The notes below the pieces were generated by a model, which made no database searches, had not been told where the DNA came from, and was given only the letters and a program-made list of their open reading frames with translations. Shown piece after piece: positions 27,837-38,104 of a DNA stretch of 64,000 nucleotides. Every line of letters starts with the position of its first letter. The stretch's first letter is position 1. The translations under genes were made by a program, and so were the position numbers. The stretch is from contig NZ_JAATJL010000001.1 of the NCBI RefSeq assembly GCF_011927905.1, positions 1,240,001-1,304,000 on the forward strand. Direction: 5' to 3'. This DNA is from Arthrobacter pigmenti (GTDB lineage Bacteria; Actinomycetota; Actinomycetes; Actinomycetales; Micrococcaceae).

Positions 27837-28475
27837 ATGGCCCTGACGCCAGAAGATGTTGTCAACAAGCGGTTTCAGCCCACCAAGTTCCGTGAGGGGT
27901 ATGACCAGGACGAGGTGGATGACTTCCTCGATGAGATCGTCGTGGAGCTTCGTCGCCTGAACCAGGAGAACGACGACCTCCGTCGTCAGCTGTCGGAGGC
28001 CCCCACCGGCACTTCCCAGAATGCCGCAGTGCCGGCACCCGTGGCTGCCAGCGCGCAGACCGAAGAGGTCCGCGAGGAAAAGAAGCCCGAAGAGCCGAAG
28101 GTCGAGGCTCCCAAGGTGGAGGAGCGGCCGGCTCCTGCCCCCGTCCAGCAGTCCGGCGGCGCAGAGTCAGCCGCTGGTGTGCTTGCGATGGCTCAGAAGC
28201 TGCACGATGAATACGTCAATGCCGGCGTTGAGCAGCGCGACAAGATCATCGCGGAGGCCCAGATCGAGGCAAGCGGTCTCGTCAACGATGCCCAGGAGAA
28301 GAGCCGCAAGACTCTTGGCGCCCTCGAGCAGCAGAAAGCTGTCCTGGAGCGCAAGGTGGAGCAGCTCCGCAGCTTCGAGCGGGACTACCGCTCACGCCTG
28401 AAGGCCTACATCGAGGGCCAGCTGCGCGACCTCGATTCCCGCGGATCCGTGGCTTCGGAAACCGCAGACGCCTAA
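27837..28475 (+). CDS. divIVA: Polar growth protein DivIVA (Wag31)
   Basis: Coiled-coil protein of 212 residues that senses negative curvature at poles and septa and recruits wall synthesis. The N-terminus MALTPEDVVNKRFQPTKFREGYDQ is the membrane-binding domain, including the KF turn and EVDDFLDEIV coiled coil. An Ala/Pro/Glu linker (about residues 57-110) separates it from the second coiled coil (VLAMAQKLHDEYVNAGVEQ onward). Good start with GAGGTG upstream. A strong terminator follows, ending the dcw transcription block. Confidence 0.95.
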   Translation: MALTPEDVVNKRFQPTKFREGYDQDEVDDFLDEIVVELRRLNQENDDLRRQLSEAPTGTSQNAAVPAPVAASAQTEEVREEKKPEEPKVEAPKVEERPAPAPVQQSGGAESAAGVLAMAQKLHDEYVNAGVEQRDKIIAEAQIEASGLVNDAQEKSRKTLGALEQQKAVLERKVEQLRSFERDYRSRLKAYIEGQLRDLDSRGSVASETADA

Positions 28476-28493
28476 AAGGCCGTTGGATTAAAG

Positions 28494-28528
28494 GGCCGGC
28501 TGCCGGGTTCACCCGGCAGCCGGCCTTT
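28494..28528 (+). terminator. Intrinsic terminator after divIVA
   Basis: 14-bp perfect GC stem GGCCGGCTGCCGGG, loop TTCA, complement, then TTT. Marks the end of the dcw block. Confidence 0.9.
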
Positions 28529-28594
28529 GCCGTACGCTGGATGGCGAGCTAAGCGTCCAAGCGCCGCTGCTAGGCGCGCACTATCGAAAGCATC

Positions 28595-29224
28595 ATGACC
28601 GAGCAACCTCCTGTTCCGAACCCAGAGTCCGGCCGCAACCATGCAAAGCATGGCAAGCGAATCGGAGCCCGCTATGCGCTGCTGCTCGTCGCGTGCACAC
28701 TGATTGCTTATATCTTCGACCAACTGACGAAGATCTGGGTGGTCTCGACCATGGTTGAAGGCCAGATCACCGAAGTTCTCCCCCCGGTCCTGAGTTGGCA
28801 TTTCATCCGAAACTCCGGCGCCGCCTTCTCCATCGGCACGGAGATCACCTGGGTATTCACGATCATCCAGGCCCTGGTATCGGTGGCAATCATCACCCAG
28901 ATCCGCAAGGTTGCTTCCTGGGGATGGGCTGTTGCCCTAGGACTCGTCCTTGGTGGTGCGGTGGGCAACCTCACTGACCGTCTCTTCCGGGAACCGGCAT
29001 TCGGCCAGGGACACGTTGTCGATTTCATCGCGCTGCCGAACTTCGCCATCTTCAACATCGCTGACAGCGCGGTGGTGAGCGGCGTAGTGCTGATCTGTCT
29101 GCTTACGCTTCGCGGCATCGGCCTCGACGGGCGCCGAAGCAACGAAACGGAAAACAAAGAAGCAGACAACCAGGAGCAAAAAGAAGCTCCGGACGCCGGG
29201 GTGAACGATGACGATCGGCCCTAG
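28595..29224 (+). CDS. lspA: Lipoprotein signal peptidase LspA (signal peptidase II)
   Basis: Four-helix aspartic protease of 209 residues that cleaves prolipoproteins before the lipidated Cys. Catalytic Asps lie in [13 protein letters not shown] and [23 protein letters not shown] and [11 protein letters not shown] are additional conserved blocks. Cytosolic tails at both ends are polar; the C-terminal ~35 residues are Asn/Glu/Lys rich and extra to the fold. TATCGA seven bases before the ATG may be a leaderless -10, but it is a poor match. Overlaps the next gene by 17 bases. Confidence 0.95.
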   Translation: MTEQPPVPNPESGRNHAKHGKRIGARYALLLVACTLIAYIFDQLTKIWVVSTMVEGQITEVLPPVLSWHFIRNSGAAFSIGTEITWVFTIIQALVSVAIITQIRKVASWGWAVALGLVLGGAVGNLTDRLFREPAFGQGHVVDFIALPNFAIFNIADSAVVSGVVLICLLTLRGIGLDGRRSNETENKEADNQEQKEAPDAGVNDDDRP

Positions 29225-30143
29225 GAGTTACGGCGTTCCTGACTCGGCTGCGGGCCAGCGTATCGACGCTGTGCTGGCCGCACTGACGGGAGAGTCCCGT
29301 TCGACAGCCGCAGCATGGTGCGCTGCCGGCGCTGTCAGAATCGAGGGCGTTGCGGTGCAGAAATCCGCCAAGGCGGTCGCTGGGACTACCCTCACCGTCG
29401 TTGTGCCCATCGAGCGGAACCCACTCGAAGTGGTGCCGGAAGCCGTTGAGGGGATGGAGATCCTCCTTGATGATGATGACTTCCTGGTCATAGACAAGCC
29501 GGTGGGCGTGGCCGCGCACCCTTCTCCCGGTTGGGTAGGCCCCACTGTGGTCGGCGCACTGGCCGCGGCAGGTTATCGAATCTCCACCTCGGGCGCTCCC
29601 GAGCGGGCAGGTATAGTTCATCGGCTCGATGTCGGCACCTCAGGGGCCATGGCGGTTGCGAAGTCCGAGCACGCGTACACCCTGTTGAAGCGTGCCTTCA
29701 AGGAGCGGACGGTAGGCAAGCAGTACCACGCGCTCGTCCAGGGTTTGCCTGATCCGCTTGAAGGCACCATTGACGCACCCATTGGACGTCATCCCGCCCA
29801 TGACTGGAAGTTCGCCGTCATGGAGGACGGACGTCCTTCGATCACCCACTATGCGATGGTGGAGGCGTTCGGCAGGGCCAGTCTGCTCAAGGTACGCCTG
29901 GAAACCGGTCGTACCCACCAGATCCGCGTCCACTTCTCGGCGATACGTCACCCGTGTGCAGGTGACCTTACCTACGGTGCGGACCCCCGACTCGCAGCAG
30001 AGCTCGGTCTCACACGCCAGTGGCTGCATGCCAGCCAATTGTCATTCGACCATCCCCGCGGCGGCGAGCGGGTAGTGATCGACAGCAAGTTCCCAATGGA
30101 CCTGCAGTATGCCCTGGACGCATTGGCCAGCGGGACTATCTGA
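29208..30143 (+). CDS. RluA-family pseudouridine synthase (RluD-like)
   Basis: 311 residues. An N-terminal S4 RNA-binding domain ([21 protein letters not shown]) is followed by the catalytic domain with HRLDVGTSG, whose Asp is the nucleophile, and [12 protein letters not shown]. It isomerises uridines in rRNA; RluD-type action on 23S helix 69 is plausible but not readable from sequence alone. Adjacent to lspA in most actinobacteria. The ATG is inside the lspA 3' end. Confidence 0.92.
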   Translation: MTIGPRSYGVPDSAAGQRIDAVLAALTGESRSTAAAWCAAGAVRIEGVAVQKSAKAVAGTTLTVVVPIERNPLEVVPEAVEGMEILLDDDDFLVIDKPVGVAAHPSPGWVGPTVVGALAAAGYRISTSGAPERAGIVHRLDVGTSGAMAVAKSEHAYTLLKRAFKERTVGKQYHALVQGLPDPLEGTIDAPIGRHPAHDWKFAVMEDGRPSITHYAMVEAFGRASLLKVRLETGRTHQIRVHFSAIRHPCAGDLTYGADPRLAAELGLTRQWLHASQLSFDHPRGGERVVIDSKFPMDLQYALDALASGTI

Positions 30144-30188
30144 GTCCGACACCCGCCCGGCACACACTGGAAGGCTGCCGGTGCTCGC

Positions 30189-30194
30189 TAGAAT
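30189..30194 (+). promoter_or_regulatory. -10 element of leaderless dnaE promoter
   Basis: TAGAAT, six bases, then GTG at 30201. A weak CTGGAA at 30167-30172 is the best -35. Confidence 0.6.
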
Positions 30195-30200
30195 GAGTTG

Positions 30201-33200
30201 GTGGTTTCCTCAGCTCTGTCCTCCCGAGTCGCCAACGACTCCTTCGTCCACCTTCACAATCACACCGAGTACTCCATGCTGGACGGTGCGGCGCGACTGA
30301 GCGATCTGTTCAGCCATACTGCCGAACTCGGCATGAGTGCACTGGCCACCACTGACCACGGATTTGTCTTCGGAGCCTTCGACTTCTGGAACAAGGCGCG
30401 CAACGCCGGTGTGAAACCGATCGTCGGCGTGGAGGCGTATCTCACCCCCGGAACGGCACGCGCCGATAAGACGCGCGTGAAGTGGGGCGGAGGAGGACGC
30501 GACGACGTATCCGGCGCCGGTGCCTATACCCACATGACCCTCTGGTCGGAAACAACCGAGGGTATGCACAACCTTTTCCGGATGTCCTCCCTCGCCTCGC
30601 TGGAGGGATACCTCTACAAGCCGCGCATGGACCGCGATCTGCTGCAGACCTACGGCAAGGGACTGATCGCAACAACGGGGTGCCCCTCCGGAGAGGTGCA
30701 GACCAAACTGCGGCTCGGCCTGTACCGGGAAGCAATGCAGGCGGCTTCAGACTTCCGGGACATCTTCGGCCCGGAGAACTTCTTCTGTGAACTGATGGAC
30801 CATGGGCTGGACATCGAACGAAACGTGCAGGCGGACCTGATCAAGCTTGCACGGGAGCTGGGCCTTCCGCTGGTTGCCACGAACGACCTTCACTACACCC
30901 ATGCCGAAGACTCGAAAGCGCACGCTGCACTGCTGTGCGTCCAGTCCGGGTCCACCATGGCTGATCCCAAGCGCTTCAAGTTCGACGCCGATGAGTTCTA
31001 CCTGAAGTCGCCGGCAGAAATGCGGTCTATCTTCCGCGACTACCAGGATGCTTGCGACAACACCCTGCTCATCGCGGAGCGGTGCAACGTCGAATTCAAC
31101 ACGAACGCAAACTACATGCCGCGCTTCCCCGTGCCGGAAGGGGAAAACGAGCAGTCGTGGTTCGTGAAGGAAGTCGAGAAGGGGCTTCATTACCGGTACC
31201 CGGAAGGAATCCCGGATGATGTCCGCAAGCAGGCGGACTACGAGGTAGGCGTCATCTCGCAGATGGGCTTCCCGGGATACTTCCTTGTTGTCGCCGACTT
31301 CATCAACTGGGCAAAGAACAACGGGATCCGCGTTGGACCCGGCCGCGGATCGGGTGCGGGTTCCATGGCCGCGTACGCAATGCGGATCACGGACCTTGAT
31401 CCGCTGCGTCACGGACTGATCTTCGAGCGCTTCCTCAACCCGGACCGTGTGTCAATGCCCGACTTCGACGTCGACTTCGACGATCGCCGCCGCTCCGAGG
31501 TGATCCGTTACGTCACTGAGAAGTACGGCGACGAGCGTGTGGCCATGATCGTGACCTACGGAACCATCAAGGCGAAGCAGGCGCTGAAGGACTCATCGCG
31601 TGTCATGGGTTATCCGTTCTCCATGGGGGAGCGGCTAACCAAGGCGATGCCGCCGGACGTCATGGGCAAGGGAATCTCCCTGGCCGACGTCCACAACAAG
31701 GAGGCAAAACGCTATTCGGAAGCCGAAGAGCTCCGTGAACTTTTGAAGGCCGACGCAGATGCACAGAAGGTCTTCGAAACCGCGCTCGGCCTTGAGGGCC
31801 TGAAGCGCCAGTGGGGTGTGCACGCCGCCGGCGTCATCATGTCGTCTGAGCCTCTCATCGACATCATCCCGATCATGCGCCGCGACCAGGACGGCCAGAT
31901 TATCACCCAGTTCGATTACCCCACCTGTGAGGGCCTCGGCCTGATCAAGATGGACTTCCTGGGTTTGCGAAACCTGACGATCATGACGGACGCTCTCGAG
32001 AATATCCAGTTCAACCGCAACTTCGAACTGGACCTCGAGACGCTGCCGCTTGAAGACAAGGAGTCCTACGAGCTCCTTGCCCGGGGCGACACGCTGGGGG
32101 TCTTCCAGCTCGACGGCGGCCCCATGCGTTCGTTGCTGAAGCTCATGCGTCCGGACAACTTCGAGGACATCTCAGCTGTCATCGCGCTCTATCGGCCCGG
32201 GCCGATGGGCGCCAACTCACACACGAACTATGCGCTGCGCAAGACAGGCGTGCAGGAGATCACACCGATCCATCCCGAGCTCGAAGAACCGCTCGCGGAG
32301 ATCCTCAACACAACCTATGGCCTGATCGTGTATCAGGAGCAGGTGATGGCGATCGCCCAGAGGGTTGCCGGCTACTCGCTTGGGCAGGCCGATATTTTGC
32401 GCCGTGCAATGGGTAAGAAAAAGAAGGAGGAACTGGACAAGCAGTTCGCCGGCTTCTCACAGGGCATGCAGGACAACGGCTTTTCGGCCGCCGCGATCAA
32501 AACCCTCTGGGATATCCTCCTTCCCTTCTCGGACTATGCGTTCAACAAAGCGCACTCGGCCGCCTACGGCGTCGTTGCTTATTGGACCGCCTACCTGAAA
32601 GCCCACTATCCGTCCGAATACATGGCGGCGCTGCTGACCAGCGTGGGGGATGACAAGGACAAGCTCGCGCTGTACCTGAACGAATGCCGCCGAATGGGCA
32701 TCACCGTGCTGCCGCCCGACGTCAATGAGTCGAGCGTCAACTTCACTCCGGTCGGCACCGACATCCGGTTCGGCATGGGCGCAATCCGCAACGTCGGAGC
32801 GAACGTCGTGGGTGCCATGGTTGCTGCCCGGGAGGAAAAGGGCGCGTTTGAATCCTTCTCGGATTTCCTGCAGAAAGTCCCGGCCGTTGTCTGCAACAAG
32901 CGCACCATCGAATCTCTGATCAAGGCGGGAGCGTTCGATTCGCTCGGACACCCCCGCCGTGCCCTGGCGATGATTCATGAGGAAGCCGTGGACTCCGTCG
33001 TCGTCCTCAAACGCAATGAAGCGGCGAACCAGTTCGACCTATTCAGTGCGTTCGATGATCCCAGCGCCGGAACCGGGCTCACCGTCGATGTGCCCGATCT
33101 GCCCGAGTGGGCAAAGAAGGACAAGCTTGCGTTCGAGCGGGACATGCTCGGGCTGTATGTGTCGGATCACCCGTTGCAGGGTCTCGAGGGCCTCCTGAGC

Positions 33201-33752
33201 CAGCACGCCGATTCAGCGATCACCTCCGTAATCGGCGAAGATGGCCCGACCGACGGCGCCATTGTCACTATCGCAGGTATGATCACCTCGCTGCAGCGCA
33301 GGATAGCGAAGAACAGCGGCAATGCGTACGCCCGTGCTGAGATTGAGGACCTCGGGGGCTCGATGGAGGTCATGTTCTTCGGCCAGGTGTACGGGCCGAT
33401 CGCATCCGTGCTGGCGGAGGATCTGATCGTTGTGGTCCGCGGGCGCCTTCAGAGGCGCGACGACGGCACGGTCACCCTGAATGCGCAGGAGCTGTCAATT
33501 CCTGACCTCACCGAGGGGCACTCCGGGCCGGTGGTCATCTCCCTGCTGCACCATCGGGCCACCGAACCCGTGATCAACGAACTCGGGTCCGTACTGCGCC
33601 AGCACCGGGGCACTTCCGAAGTGCGGCTGCATGTGAGGCAGGAACGCCAGCTCTCAGTGCTTTCGCTGCCCGTGGACCTGAGGGTCAATCCCACGCCTGC
33701 GCTGTTTGGCGATCTCAAGGTGCTGCTCGGTCCAGCGTGCCTTGATGCGTGA
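30201..33752 (+). CDS. dnaE: DNA polymerase III alpha subunit DnaE1
   Basis: Replicative polymerase of 1183 residues. The PHP domain begins FVHLHNHTEYSMLDGAA with His/Asp metal ligands retained, consistent with active proofreading in actinobacterial DnaE1. The polymerase core has GPGRGSGAGSMAAYAM, PDFDVDFDDRRR with the catalytic Asps, and RPGPMGA. Then come the YQEQVM fingers, a HhH region, and an OB fold (VTIAGMITSLQRRIAKNSG). I place the start at GTG 30201 because it lies six bases from TAGAAT; TTG 30198 would sit too close. No Shine-Dalgarno. The 3' end runs into a 9-bp tandem repeat. Confidence 0.96.
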   Translation: MVSSALSSRVANDSFVHLHNHTEYSMLDGAARLSDLFSHTAELGMSALATTDHGFVFGAFDFWNKARNAGVKPIVGVEAYLTPGTARADKTRVKWGGGGRDDVSGAGAYTHMTLWSETTEGMHNLFRMSSLASLEGYLYKPRMDRDLLQTYGKGLIATTGCPSGEVQTKLRLGLYREAMQAASDFRDIFGPENFFCELMDHGLDIERNVQADLIKLARELGLPLVATNDLHYTHAEDSKAHAALLCVQSGSTMADPKRFKFDADEFYLKSPAEMRSIFRDYQDACDNTLLIAERCNVEFNTNANYMPRFPVPEGENEQSWFVKEVEKGLHYRYPEGIPDDVRKQADYEVGVISQMGFPGYFLVVADFINWAKNNGIRVGPGRGSGAGSMAAYAMRITDLDPLRHGLIFERFLNPDRVSMPDFDVDFDDRRRSEVIRYVTEKYGDERVAMIVTYGTIKAKQALKDSSRVMGYPFSMGERLTKAMPPDVMGKGISLADVHNKEAKRYSEAEELRELLKADADAQKVFETALGLEGLKRQWGVHAAGVIMSSEPLIDIIPIMRRDQDGQIITQFDYPTCEGLGLIKMDFLGLRNLTIMTDALENIQFNRNFELDLETLPLEDKESYELLARGDTLGVFQLDGGPMRSLLKLMRPDNFEDISAVIALYRPGPMGANSHTNYALRKTGVQEITPIHPELEEPLAEILNTTYGLIVYQEQVMAIAQRVAGYSLGQADILRRAMGKKKKEELDKQFAGFSQGMQDNGFSAAAIKTLWDILLPFSDYAFNKAHSAAYGVVAYWTAYLKAHYPSEYMAALLTSVGDDKDKLALYLNECRRMGITVLPPDVNESSVNFTPVGTDIRFGMGAIRNVGANVVGAMVAAREEKGAFESFSDFLQKVPAVVCNKRTIESLIKAGAFDSLGHPRRALAMIHEEAVDSVVVLKRNEAANQFDLFSAFDDPSAGTGLTVDVPDLPEWAKKDKLAFERDMLGLYVSDHPLQGLEGLLSQHADSAITSVIGEDGPTDGAIVTIAGMITSLQRRIAKNSGNAYARAEIEDLGGSMEVMFFGQVYGPIASVLAEDLIVVVRGRLQRRDDGTVTLNAQELSIPDLTEGHSGPVVISLLHHRATEPVINELGSVLRQHRGTSEVRLHVRQERQLSVLSLPVDLRVNPTPALFGDLKVLLGPACLDA

Positions 33753-33779
33753 GATGCGTGAGATGCGTGGGATGCGAGG
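33744..33779 (+). repeat. 9-bp tandem repeat, four units, at the dnaE stop codon
   Basis: GATGCGTGA at 33744 and 33753, then GATGCGTGG and GATGCGAGG. The dnaE stop TGA is the end of the first unit, and the second unit repeats an in-frame TGA. Confidence 0.85.
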
Positions 33780-33781
33780 GT

Positions 33782-33787
33782 TAGGGT
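33782..33787 (+). promoter_or_regulatory. -10 element of leaderless membrane-protein gene
   Basis: TAGGGT, six bases (AGACAG), then ATG 33794. No Shine-Dalgarno. Confidence 0.5.
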
Positions 33788-33793
33788 AGACAG

Positions 33794-34309
33794 ATGCAGG
33801 AATCAGCCGCCAGGCCCGGGGCTTACCCGCCGCCGGTCTATGCCGGTCCGGCCGAGGAGACTACTGTGCCGCCGTCGTCGCTCGTGTGGTGGGCGGCAGC
33901 AACAACCATACTCGGCCCGTTGCTCGGCGTCCTCTGGTGGGTGGCGTCGCCGGGCGGTGCCCTGTACGGGGACCGCGCCTTCGCGGAGACCTGGCTCGCC
34001 CGCGACCTGGTGCTGGGTGGGCTTGAGCTGACGGCCGGCGTCGTCGTTGGGTGGCTGCTGACCAACCGTGTTGACCTTCCCGGCGCCTGGCAGCGGGTTT
34101 TTGCTGCTGTCGCGGGAGGACTCCTGGGCTCCGTGCTCGCCGTCGTCGTGGGTCAGTGGCTTGGCTCGCTCTTTGACGGACCGGCCGGGGAGGAGTTTCC
34201 CTTTGTACTGCGTTCGCTGGGTGTGGCGCTGATCTGGCCTGCTGCCACGGCGTTGGTTGTGTTCATTGCTTCGCTGCTTGGGCTGCTGTTCATGCGTCCT
34301 CGTCGCTAG
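33794..34309 (+). CDS. Conserved actinobacterial membrane protein, function unknown
   Basis: 171 residues. Four hydrophobic segments are visible: about 29-49 ([20 protein letters not shown]), 75-90 ([18 protein letters not shown]), 103-122 ([20 protein letters not shown]) and 144-166 ([20 protein letters not shown]). The N-terminal tail is Pro rich and the C-terminus ends MRPRR, predicted cytosolic. The layout recalls DUF2567-type proteins, but I cannot confirm that. No catalytic motif seen. Confidence 0.75.
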   Translation: MQESAARPGAYPPPVYAGPAEETTVPPSSLVWWAAATTILGPLLGVLWWVASPGGALYGDRAFAETWLARDLVLGGLELTAGVVVGWLLTNRVDLPGAWQRVFAAVAGGLLGSVLAVVVGQWLGSLFDGPAGEEFPFVLRSLGVALIWPAATALVVFIASLLGLLFMRPRR

Positions 34310-34357
34310 TTCCGAACTGCCAGCCGTCATGAAGGTTCTGGCTCTTCTCCATCCCCG

Positions 34358-34363
34358 TAGAAT
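34358..34363 (+). promoter_or_regulatory. -10 element of leaderless hisD promoter
   Basis: TAGAAT, seven bases (TGGGCTC), then GTG 34371. Confidence 0.65.
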
Positions 34364-34370
34364 TGGGCTC

Positions 34371-35729
34371 GTGACTTCCCAGACCGCACCAGTAACTTTT
34401 GACGCTTTCCGTACTATTGACCTGCGCGGTGCGAAGTTGTCTGCGGCTGAGTTGCGGGCAGCAATGCCGCGAAGCTCAGCGGCTTCTTTTGAGTCCGTCG
34501 CAGGTCGCGTCGAGGAGATATTGGATAGTGTCCGTACTCGCGGGTTCGCCGCACTCAGCGAGCTCGCCGAGCGGTTCGACGGCGTTGAGCAGTCTCACCC
34601 GCGTGTGCCGGTATCCGCACTGAAGCAGGCCCTGACAGAGCTTGCACCGGAGGTCCGGGCAGCACTGGAGGAGTCAATCGAGCGTGCGCGCACGTTCGCA
34701 CAGGCGCAGAAGCCCGAAGATGTCACGGTGGACATCCGTCCGGGTGCCGTTCTCACTCACCGGTGGGTGCCCGTTGGGCGGGCGGGTCTGTACGTGCCTG
34801 GAGGGCTGGCCGTATTGGCATCATCCGTAGTCATGAATGTGGTGCCTGCCCAGGCGGCCGGTGTTGAATCAATTGCCATTGCCTCACCGCCGCAGAAGGA
34901 GTTTGGCGGACAGCCTCATCCGGTGATCCTCGCCGCTGCGGCGCTGCTCGGCATCGACGAGGTCTATGCCATCGGCGGTGCGCAGGCCATCGCCGCGTTT
35001 GCCTACGGCGTGCACGGGGATGCGGACAAGGCTCCGATCGAGCCGGTCAACGTGGTTACCGGACCGGGTAACATCTACGTCGCAACAGCCAAGCGCCTGG
35101 TCCGGGGCGTGGTGGGAATTGACGCGGAGGCGGGTACAACCGAAATAGCGGTGCTTGCGGATGACACCGCCCAGCCGCGGCTGATAGCCGCCGATCTCAT
35201 TAGCCAGGCCGAACACGATCCGAATGCCGCGTCTGTTCTCGTGACGCCGTCGGAAGAACTGGCGGCTGCCGTGCGGGCAGAGTTGTCCGTCCAGGTTGCT
35301 GTGACGCGGCACCGGGAACGGGTGGAGACTGCGCTGTCCGGTCCGCAGTCGGGCGTCATCCTGGTCAACGATATTGAACAGGGAATCGCCGTGTGTGATG
35401 CATACGCCGCCGAGCACCTCGAAATCCACACCGCGGAGGCAGCCACAGTGGGTGCCCGCGTCCGCAACGCCGGTGCGGTATTTGTCGGTGAATACAGTCC
35501 CGTCAGCCTGGGTGATTACTGCGCCGGCTCGAACCACGTCCTGCCCACCGCCGGGACACCAGCGTTCGCTTCGGGGCTGGGGGTGCACACCTTCCTGCGG
35601 TCAATGCAGGTGATCGACTACAGCGCGGAGGCGCTCCGCGAGGTTGCCGGGCACGTGGTTAACCTGGCTCGGGCTGAGGACCTGCCTGGCCACGGCGACG
35701 CGGTGAAAGTGCGGTTCGACCAGCACTAA
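34371..35729 (+). CDS. hisD: Histidinol dehydrogenase HisD
   Basis: Zinc, NAD-dependent four-electron oxidase converting L-histidinol to histidine; 452 residues. Seen: [68 protein letters not shown] with the zinc ligands Gln/His, and [13 protein letters not shown]. The start is GTG 34371 because of the TAGAAT hexamer seven bases upstream; the open frame extends 114 bases further into the preceding gene without merit. No other his gene follows, so hisD is separate from the rest of the pathway here. Confidence 0.94.
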   Translation: MTSQTAPVTFDAFRTIDLRGAKLSAAELRAAMPRSSAASFESVAGRVEEILDSVRTRGFAALSELAERFDGVEQSHPRVPVSALKQALTELAPEVRAALEESIERARTFAQAQKPEDVTVDIRPGAVLTHRWVPVGRAGLYVPGGLAVLASSVVMNVVPAQAAGVESIAIASPPQKEFGGQPHPVILAAAALLGIDEVYAIGGAQAIAAFAYGVHGDADKAPIEPVNVVTGPGNIYVATAKRLVRGVVGIDAEAGTTEIAVLADDTAQPRLIAADLISQAEHDPNAASVLVTPSEELAAAVRAELSVQVAVTRHRERVETALSGPQSGVILVNDIEQGIAVCDAYAAEHLEIHTAEAATVGARVRNAGAVFVGEYSPVSLGDYCAGSNHVLPTAGTPAFASGLGVHTFLRSMQVIDYSAEALREVAGHVVNLARAEDLPGHGDAVKVRFDQH

Positions 35730-35732
35730 ACC

Positions 35733-35776
35733 ACCACATGTAGTAATCACACTGTTGTAGTTTCACTACATCTAGT
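35733..35776 (+). promoter_or_regulatory. Paired NrdR boxes in the nrdR promoter
   Basis: ACCACATGTAGT (35733-35744) and ACTACATCTAGT (35765-35776) differ at two positions and are 32 bases apart, about three helical turns, the classic paired NrdR-box geometry. The second lies between TTGTAG (35755) and TAGAAT (35779), so binding would block the promoter. Confidence 0.7.
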
Positions 35777-35778
35777 CC

Positions 35779-35784
35779 TAGAAT
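35779..35784 (+). promoter_or_regulatory. -10 element of nrdR promoter
   Basis: TAGAAT with TTGTAG at 35755-35760 and an 18-base spacer. Unlike its neighbours this gene has a leader of about 50 bases with an AGGGG-type ribosome site. Confidence 0.6.
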
Positions 35785-35839
35785 GGACTCACGGGGCAAC
35801 CAGTACCGTAACCGAGCCGACGTCGAATCGAGGGGTGGA

Positions 35840-36340
35840 ATGTACTGTCCGTTCTGCCGTAGCTCCGATTCACGGGTGGTGGACAGCCGGTTGGCTGATG
35901 ACGGTTCGGCGATTCGCAGGCGGCGTCAGTGTCCGGAGTGCGGCAAGCGCTTCACCACGGTAGAGACCACCAGTCTTTCGGTGATCAAACGCTCCGGTGT
36001 TGGCGAGCCGTTCAGCCGCGGCAAGGTGGTCAGCGGTGTGCGCAAGGCATGTCAGGGCCGCCCCGTCACTGAGGACGACCTCGCATTGCTCGCGCAGGAG
36101 GTTGAGGAGTCCATTCGTGCCAGCGGCGTCGCTGAAATCGATGCACACGAGGTGGGTCTGGCCATCCTTGGACCGTTGCAGAATCTCGACCAGGTCGCGT
36201 ACCTCCGGTTCGCGAGCGTCTACCAGGGGTTCGACTCGCTGGAAGACTTCGAGAAGGCCATCGAGAAACTGCGTCGCGAGGCAGATAGTTCATCGCAGAA
36301 GGCTCCGTCGGGAGCCCAACGGCCGCTGACGGCCACCTAA
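35840..36340 (+). CDS. nrdR: Transcriptional repressor NrdR
   Basis: ATP/dATP-sensing repressor of ribonucleotide reductase genes; 166 residues. The zinc ribbon is [17 protein letters not shown] with the second pair in CPECGKRF; the ATP-cone follows ([20 protein letters not shown], then [15 protein letters not shown]). ATG 35840 is fixed by the invariant MYCPFC start and by AGGGG upstream; 19 further in-frame residues are rejected. No nrd structural genes lie in the window, so the nearby boxes imply autoregulation. Confidence 0.96.
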   Translation: MYCPFCRSSDSRVVDSRLADDGSAIRRRRQCPECGKRFTTVETTSLSVIKRSGVGEPFSRGKVVSGVRKACQGRPVTEDDLALLAQEVEESIRASGVAEIDAHEVGLAILGPLQNLDQVAYLRFASVYQGFDSLEDFEKAIEKLRREADSSSQKAPSGAQRPLTAT

Positions 36341-36343
36341 GCT

Positions 36344-36383
36344 CCGGTGGTGGCAGCGGAGGGGAAGCCGCAGCCACCACCGG
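36344..36383. terminator. Long hairpin between convergent nrdR and SDR genes
   Basis: CCGGTGGTGGC-a-GCGG, 8-base loop, CCGC-a-GCCACCACCGG: 15 pairs with one A-A mismatch. No T-tract on either side, so termination may be imperfect or factor dependent. Confidence 0.6.
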
Positions 36384-36453
36384 CACCAACAAACCGGACC
36401 CACTCGCAGGTGGGTGCAACATCACGCAGGGCCGCGCCGTCGTCCTGGTACTC

Positions 36454-37200
36454 TCAGCGTCCGCCGCTGACGGGAAGAATCACCCCGGTGATGTACGCCG
36501 CCTCATCCGACAGTAGCCAGGACACCGCATTAGCCACTTCGTGGGGCTCCGCGCCTCGTCCCATGGGAATTGTGTGATTGAGGCGTTGCACGCGGTCGGG
36601 CATTCCCGCAGCTGCATGCAGGCCGGTGTTGGTGCTCCCGGGCGCAACCCCGTTGACCCGAATGCCGCGGGCGGCCACCTCGGACGCGAGGCCGACGGTA
36701 AGCACGTCGACTGCACCCTTGGTGGCTGCATAATGCACCCAGGTGTTCGGCGAGCCCTGTCTGGTGGCTGTCGACGAGATATTGATGATTTGGCCCCCTT
36801 CACCACCAGCGTCCAGCGCCATGCAAGGTATCGCGGCTTGGCACACCAGCAGCGGCCCCTTGACATTCACGTCGGTAACGCGGGAAAGGACATGGACCGG
36901 CACCTCAACGAGGGGACCAATGAGGTTGCCAGTGATGCCGGCATTATTAATGACCGCCTTCACCGGGCCAAGGTTCCTGGCTGCAGCGAAGACGTCTTCG
37001 ACCGCGCCCGGATCGCTGACGTCGCCTGGTGCGGCGACCGCAGTCCCGCCCTGGCTGCGGATGTCCGCCACAACACGGGAAGCTCCTTCTGCATCCTGCG
37101 AATAATTCACCACAACCGCGTAACCGTCACGTGCGCAGCGCAGCGCTATCGCGGCCCCTATCCCTCGGCTGGCACCGGTGACGACTGCCGTGTAATTCAC
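36454..37200 (-). CDS. Short-chain dehydrogenase/reductase
   Basis: NAD(P)-dependent oxidoreductase of 248 residues. Cofactor motif [26 protein letters not shown], catalytic Ser in [11 protein letters not shown], and [10 protein letters not shown] with Tyr and Lys. [14 protein letters not shown] and the C-terminal [23 protein letters not shown] (cited from [14 protein letters not shown]) are classical SDR. Closest in style to FabG or glucose 1-dehydrogenase; substrate cannot be read. GTG start overlaps the ppgK stop by 4 bases (GTGA), so the two are co-translated. Confidence 0.88.
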   Translation of the reverse strand: MNYTAVVTGASRGIGAAIALRCARDGYAVVVNYSQDAEGASRVVADIRSQGGTAVAAPGDVSDPGAVEDVFAAARNLGPVKAVINNAGITGNLIGPLVEVPVHVLSRVTDVNVKGPLLVCQAAIPCMALDAGGEGGQIINISSTATRQGSPNTWVHYAATKGAVDVLTVGLASEVAARGIRVNGVAPGSTNTGLHAAAGMPDRVQRLNHTIPMGRGAEPHEVANAVSWLLSDEAAYITGVILPVSGGR

Positions 37201-38024
37201 TGGGCTTCGACGGGCTCGCTCTTGAAATGCAGCGCTGCCTGGAGAGCAGCTCCAACGATGCCCGCATGGTTGCGGAGCTCTGCCGGGATGATGGGCGTGC
37301 GCAGTGAGAGGTTGGGCAGGAAGTCCTTGCTGCGCTTGGAGATCCCGCCGCCGACAATGAAAAGTTCGGGGGAGAACAGGAACTCCACGTGGGAGAAGTA
37401 GCGCTGCAACTTGACGGAGTACTCTTCCCAGTTCAGCCCCAACCGTTCGCGGGCTACAGCGGAAGCCTGGGTCTCGGCGTCGTGCCCGTCGATCTCCAGG
37501 TGGCCAAGCTCTGCGTTGGGCACAAGCTTGCCGTCGAAGATGAACGCGGAACCGATGCCCGTCCCCAGCGTGATGACGAGCACCGTTCCGTTGACGCCCT
37601 TGCCTGCGCCGTACTGAACCTCGGCGAGGCCGGCGGCGTCGGCGTCGTTGATGACATGGACGTCGCGGCTGAGAACCTTTGTGAAGAGCGCATCCACATC
37701 GGTGTCGATCCAGCTCTCGTCGACGTTCGCTGCCGAGCGTGCAACGCCATGCTGGATGATGGCGGGAAACGTAACGCCGATCGGCAGGGTCTGTGCCGGA
37801 GCGCCTTCGCGGGTGGAAAGCTCAGCAACGATGTCCGCCACAACTACGGCCACAGCCTCGGGCGTGGCGGGTTGGGGTGTTTCCACCCGGAACCTTTCGC
37901 CGATGATCGCACCCTCGGCAAGGTCCACGATGCCGCCCTTGATACCGGTTCCGCCGATGTCGATGCCGATGATCGTGGCGGGCAGGTTCCTGTCATGCTT
38001 CTTGCTGTTGCTGCTCTTGCCCAT
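37197..38024 (-). CDS. ppgK: Polyphosphate glucokinase (ROK family)
   Basis: Phosphorylates glucose using polyphosphate and usually ATP; 275 residues. N-terminal phosphate loop [33 protein letters not shown] [20 protein letters not shown], second loop [16 protein letters not shown], and [12 protein letters not shown]. It lacks the zinc-binding Cys motif of bacterial ATP-glucokinase ROK proteins, as PPGKs do. GGAG ribosome site. The glucose 6-phosphate link to the coupled SDR is unexplained. Confidence 0.93.
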   Translation of the reverse strand: MGKSSNSKKHDRNLPATIIGIDIGGTGIKGGIVDLAEGAIIGERFRVETPQPATPEAVAVVVADIVAELSTREGAPAQTLPIGVTFPAIIQHGVARSAANVDESWIDTDVDALFTKVLSRDVHVINDADAAGLAEVQYGAGKGVNGTVLVITLGTGIGSAFIFDGKLVPNAELGHLEIDGHDAETQASAVARERLGLNWEEYSVKLQRYFSHVEFLFSPELFIVGGGISKRSKDFLPNLSLRTPIIPAELRNHAGIVGAALQAALHFKSEPVEAQ

Positions 38025-38104
38025 GGTTCTCCAGGAGATCGTGTTTGATGGTCGGTTCTGCGCAGCGAGGGCTGCGTCGATAGTGCTGGTGCTTGCAGGT
38101 GGTG

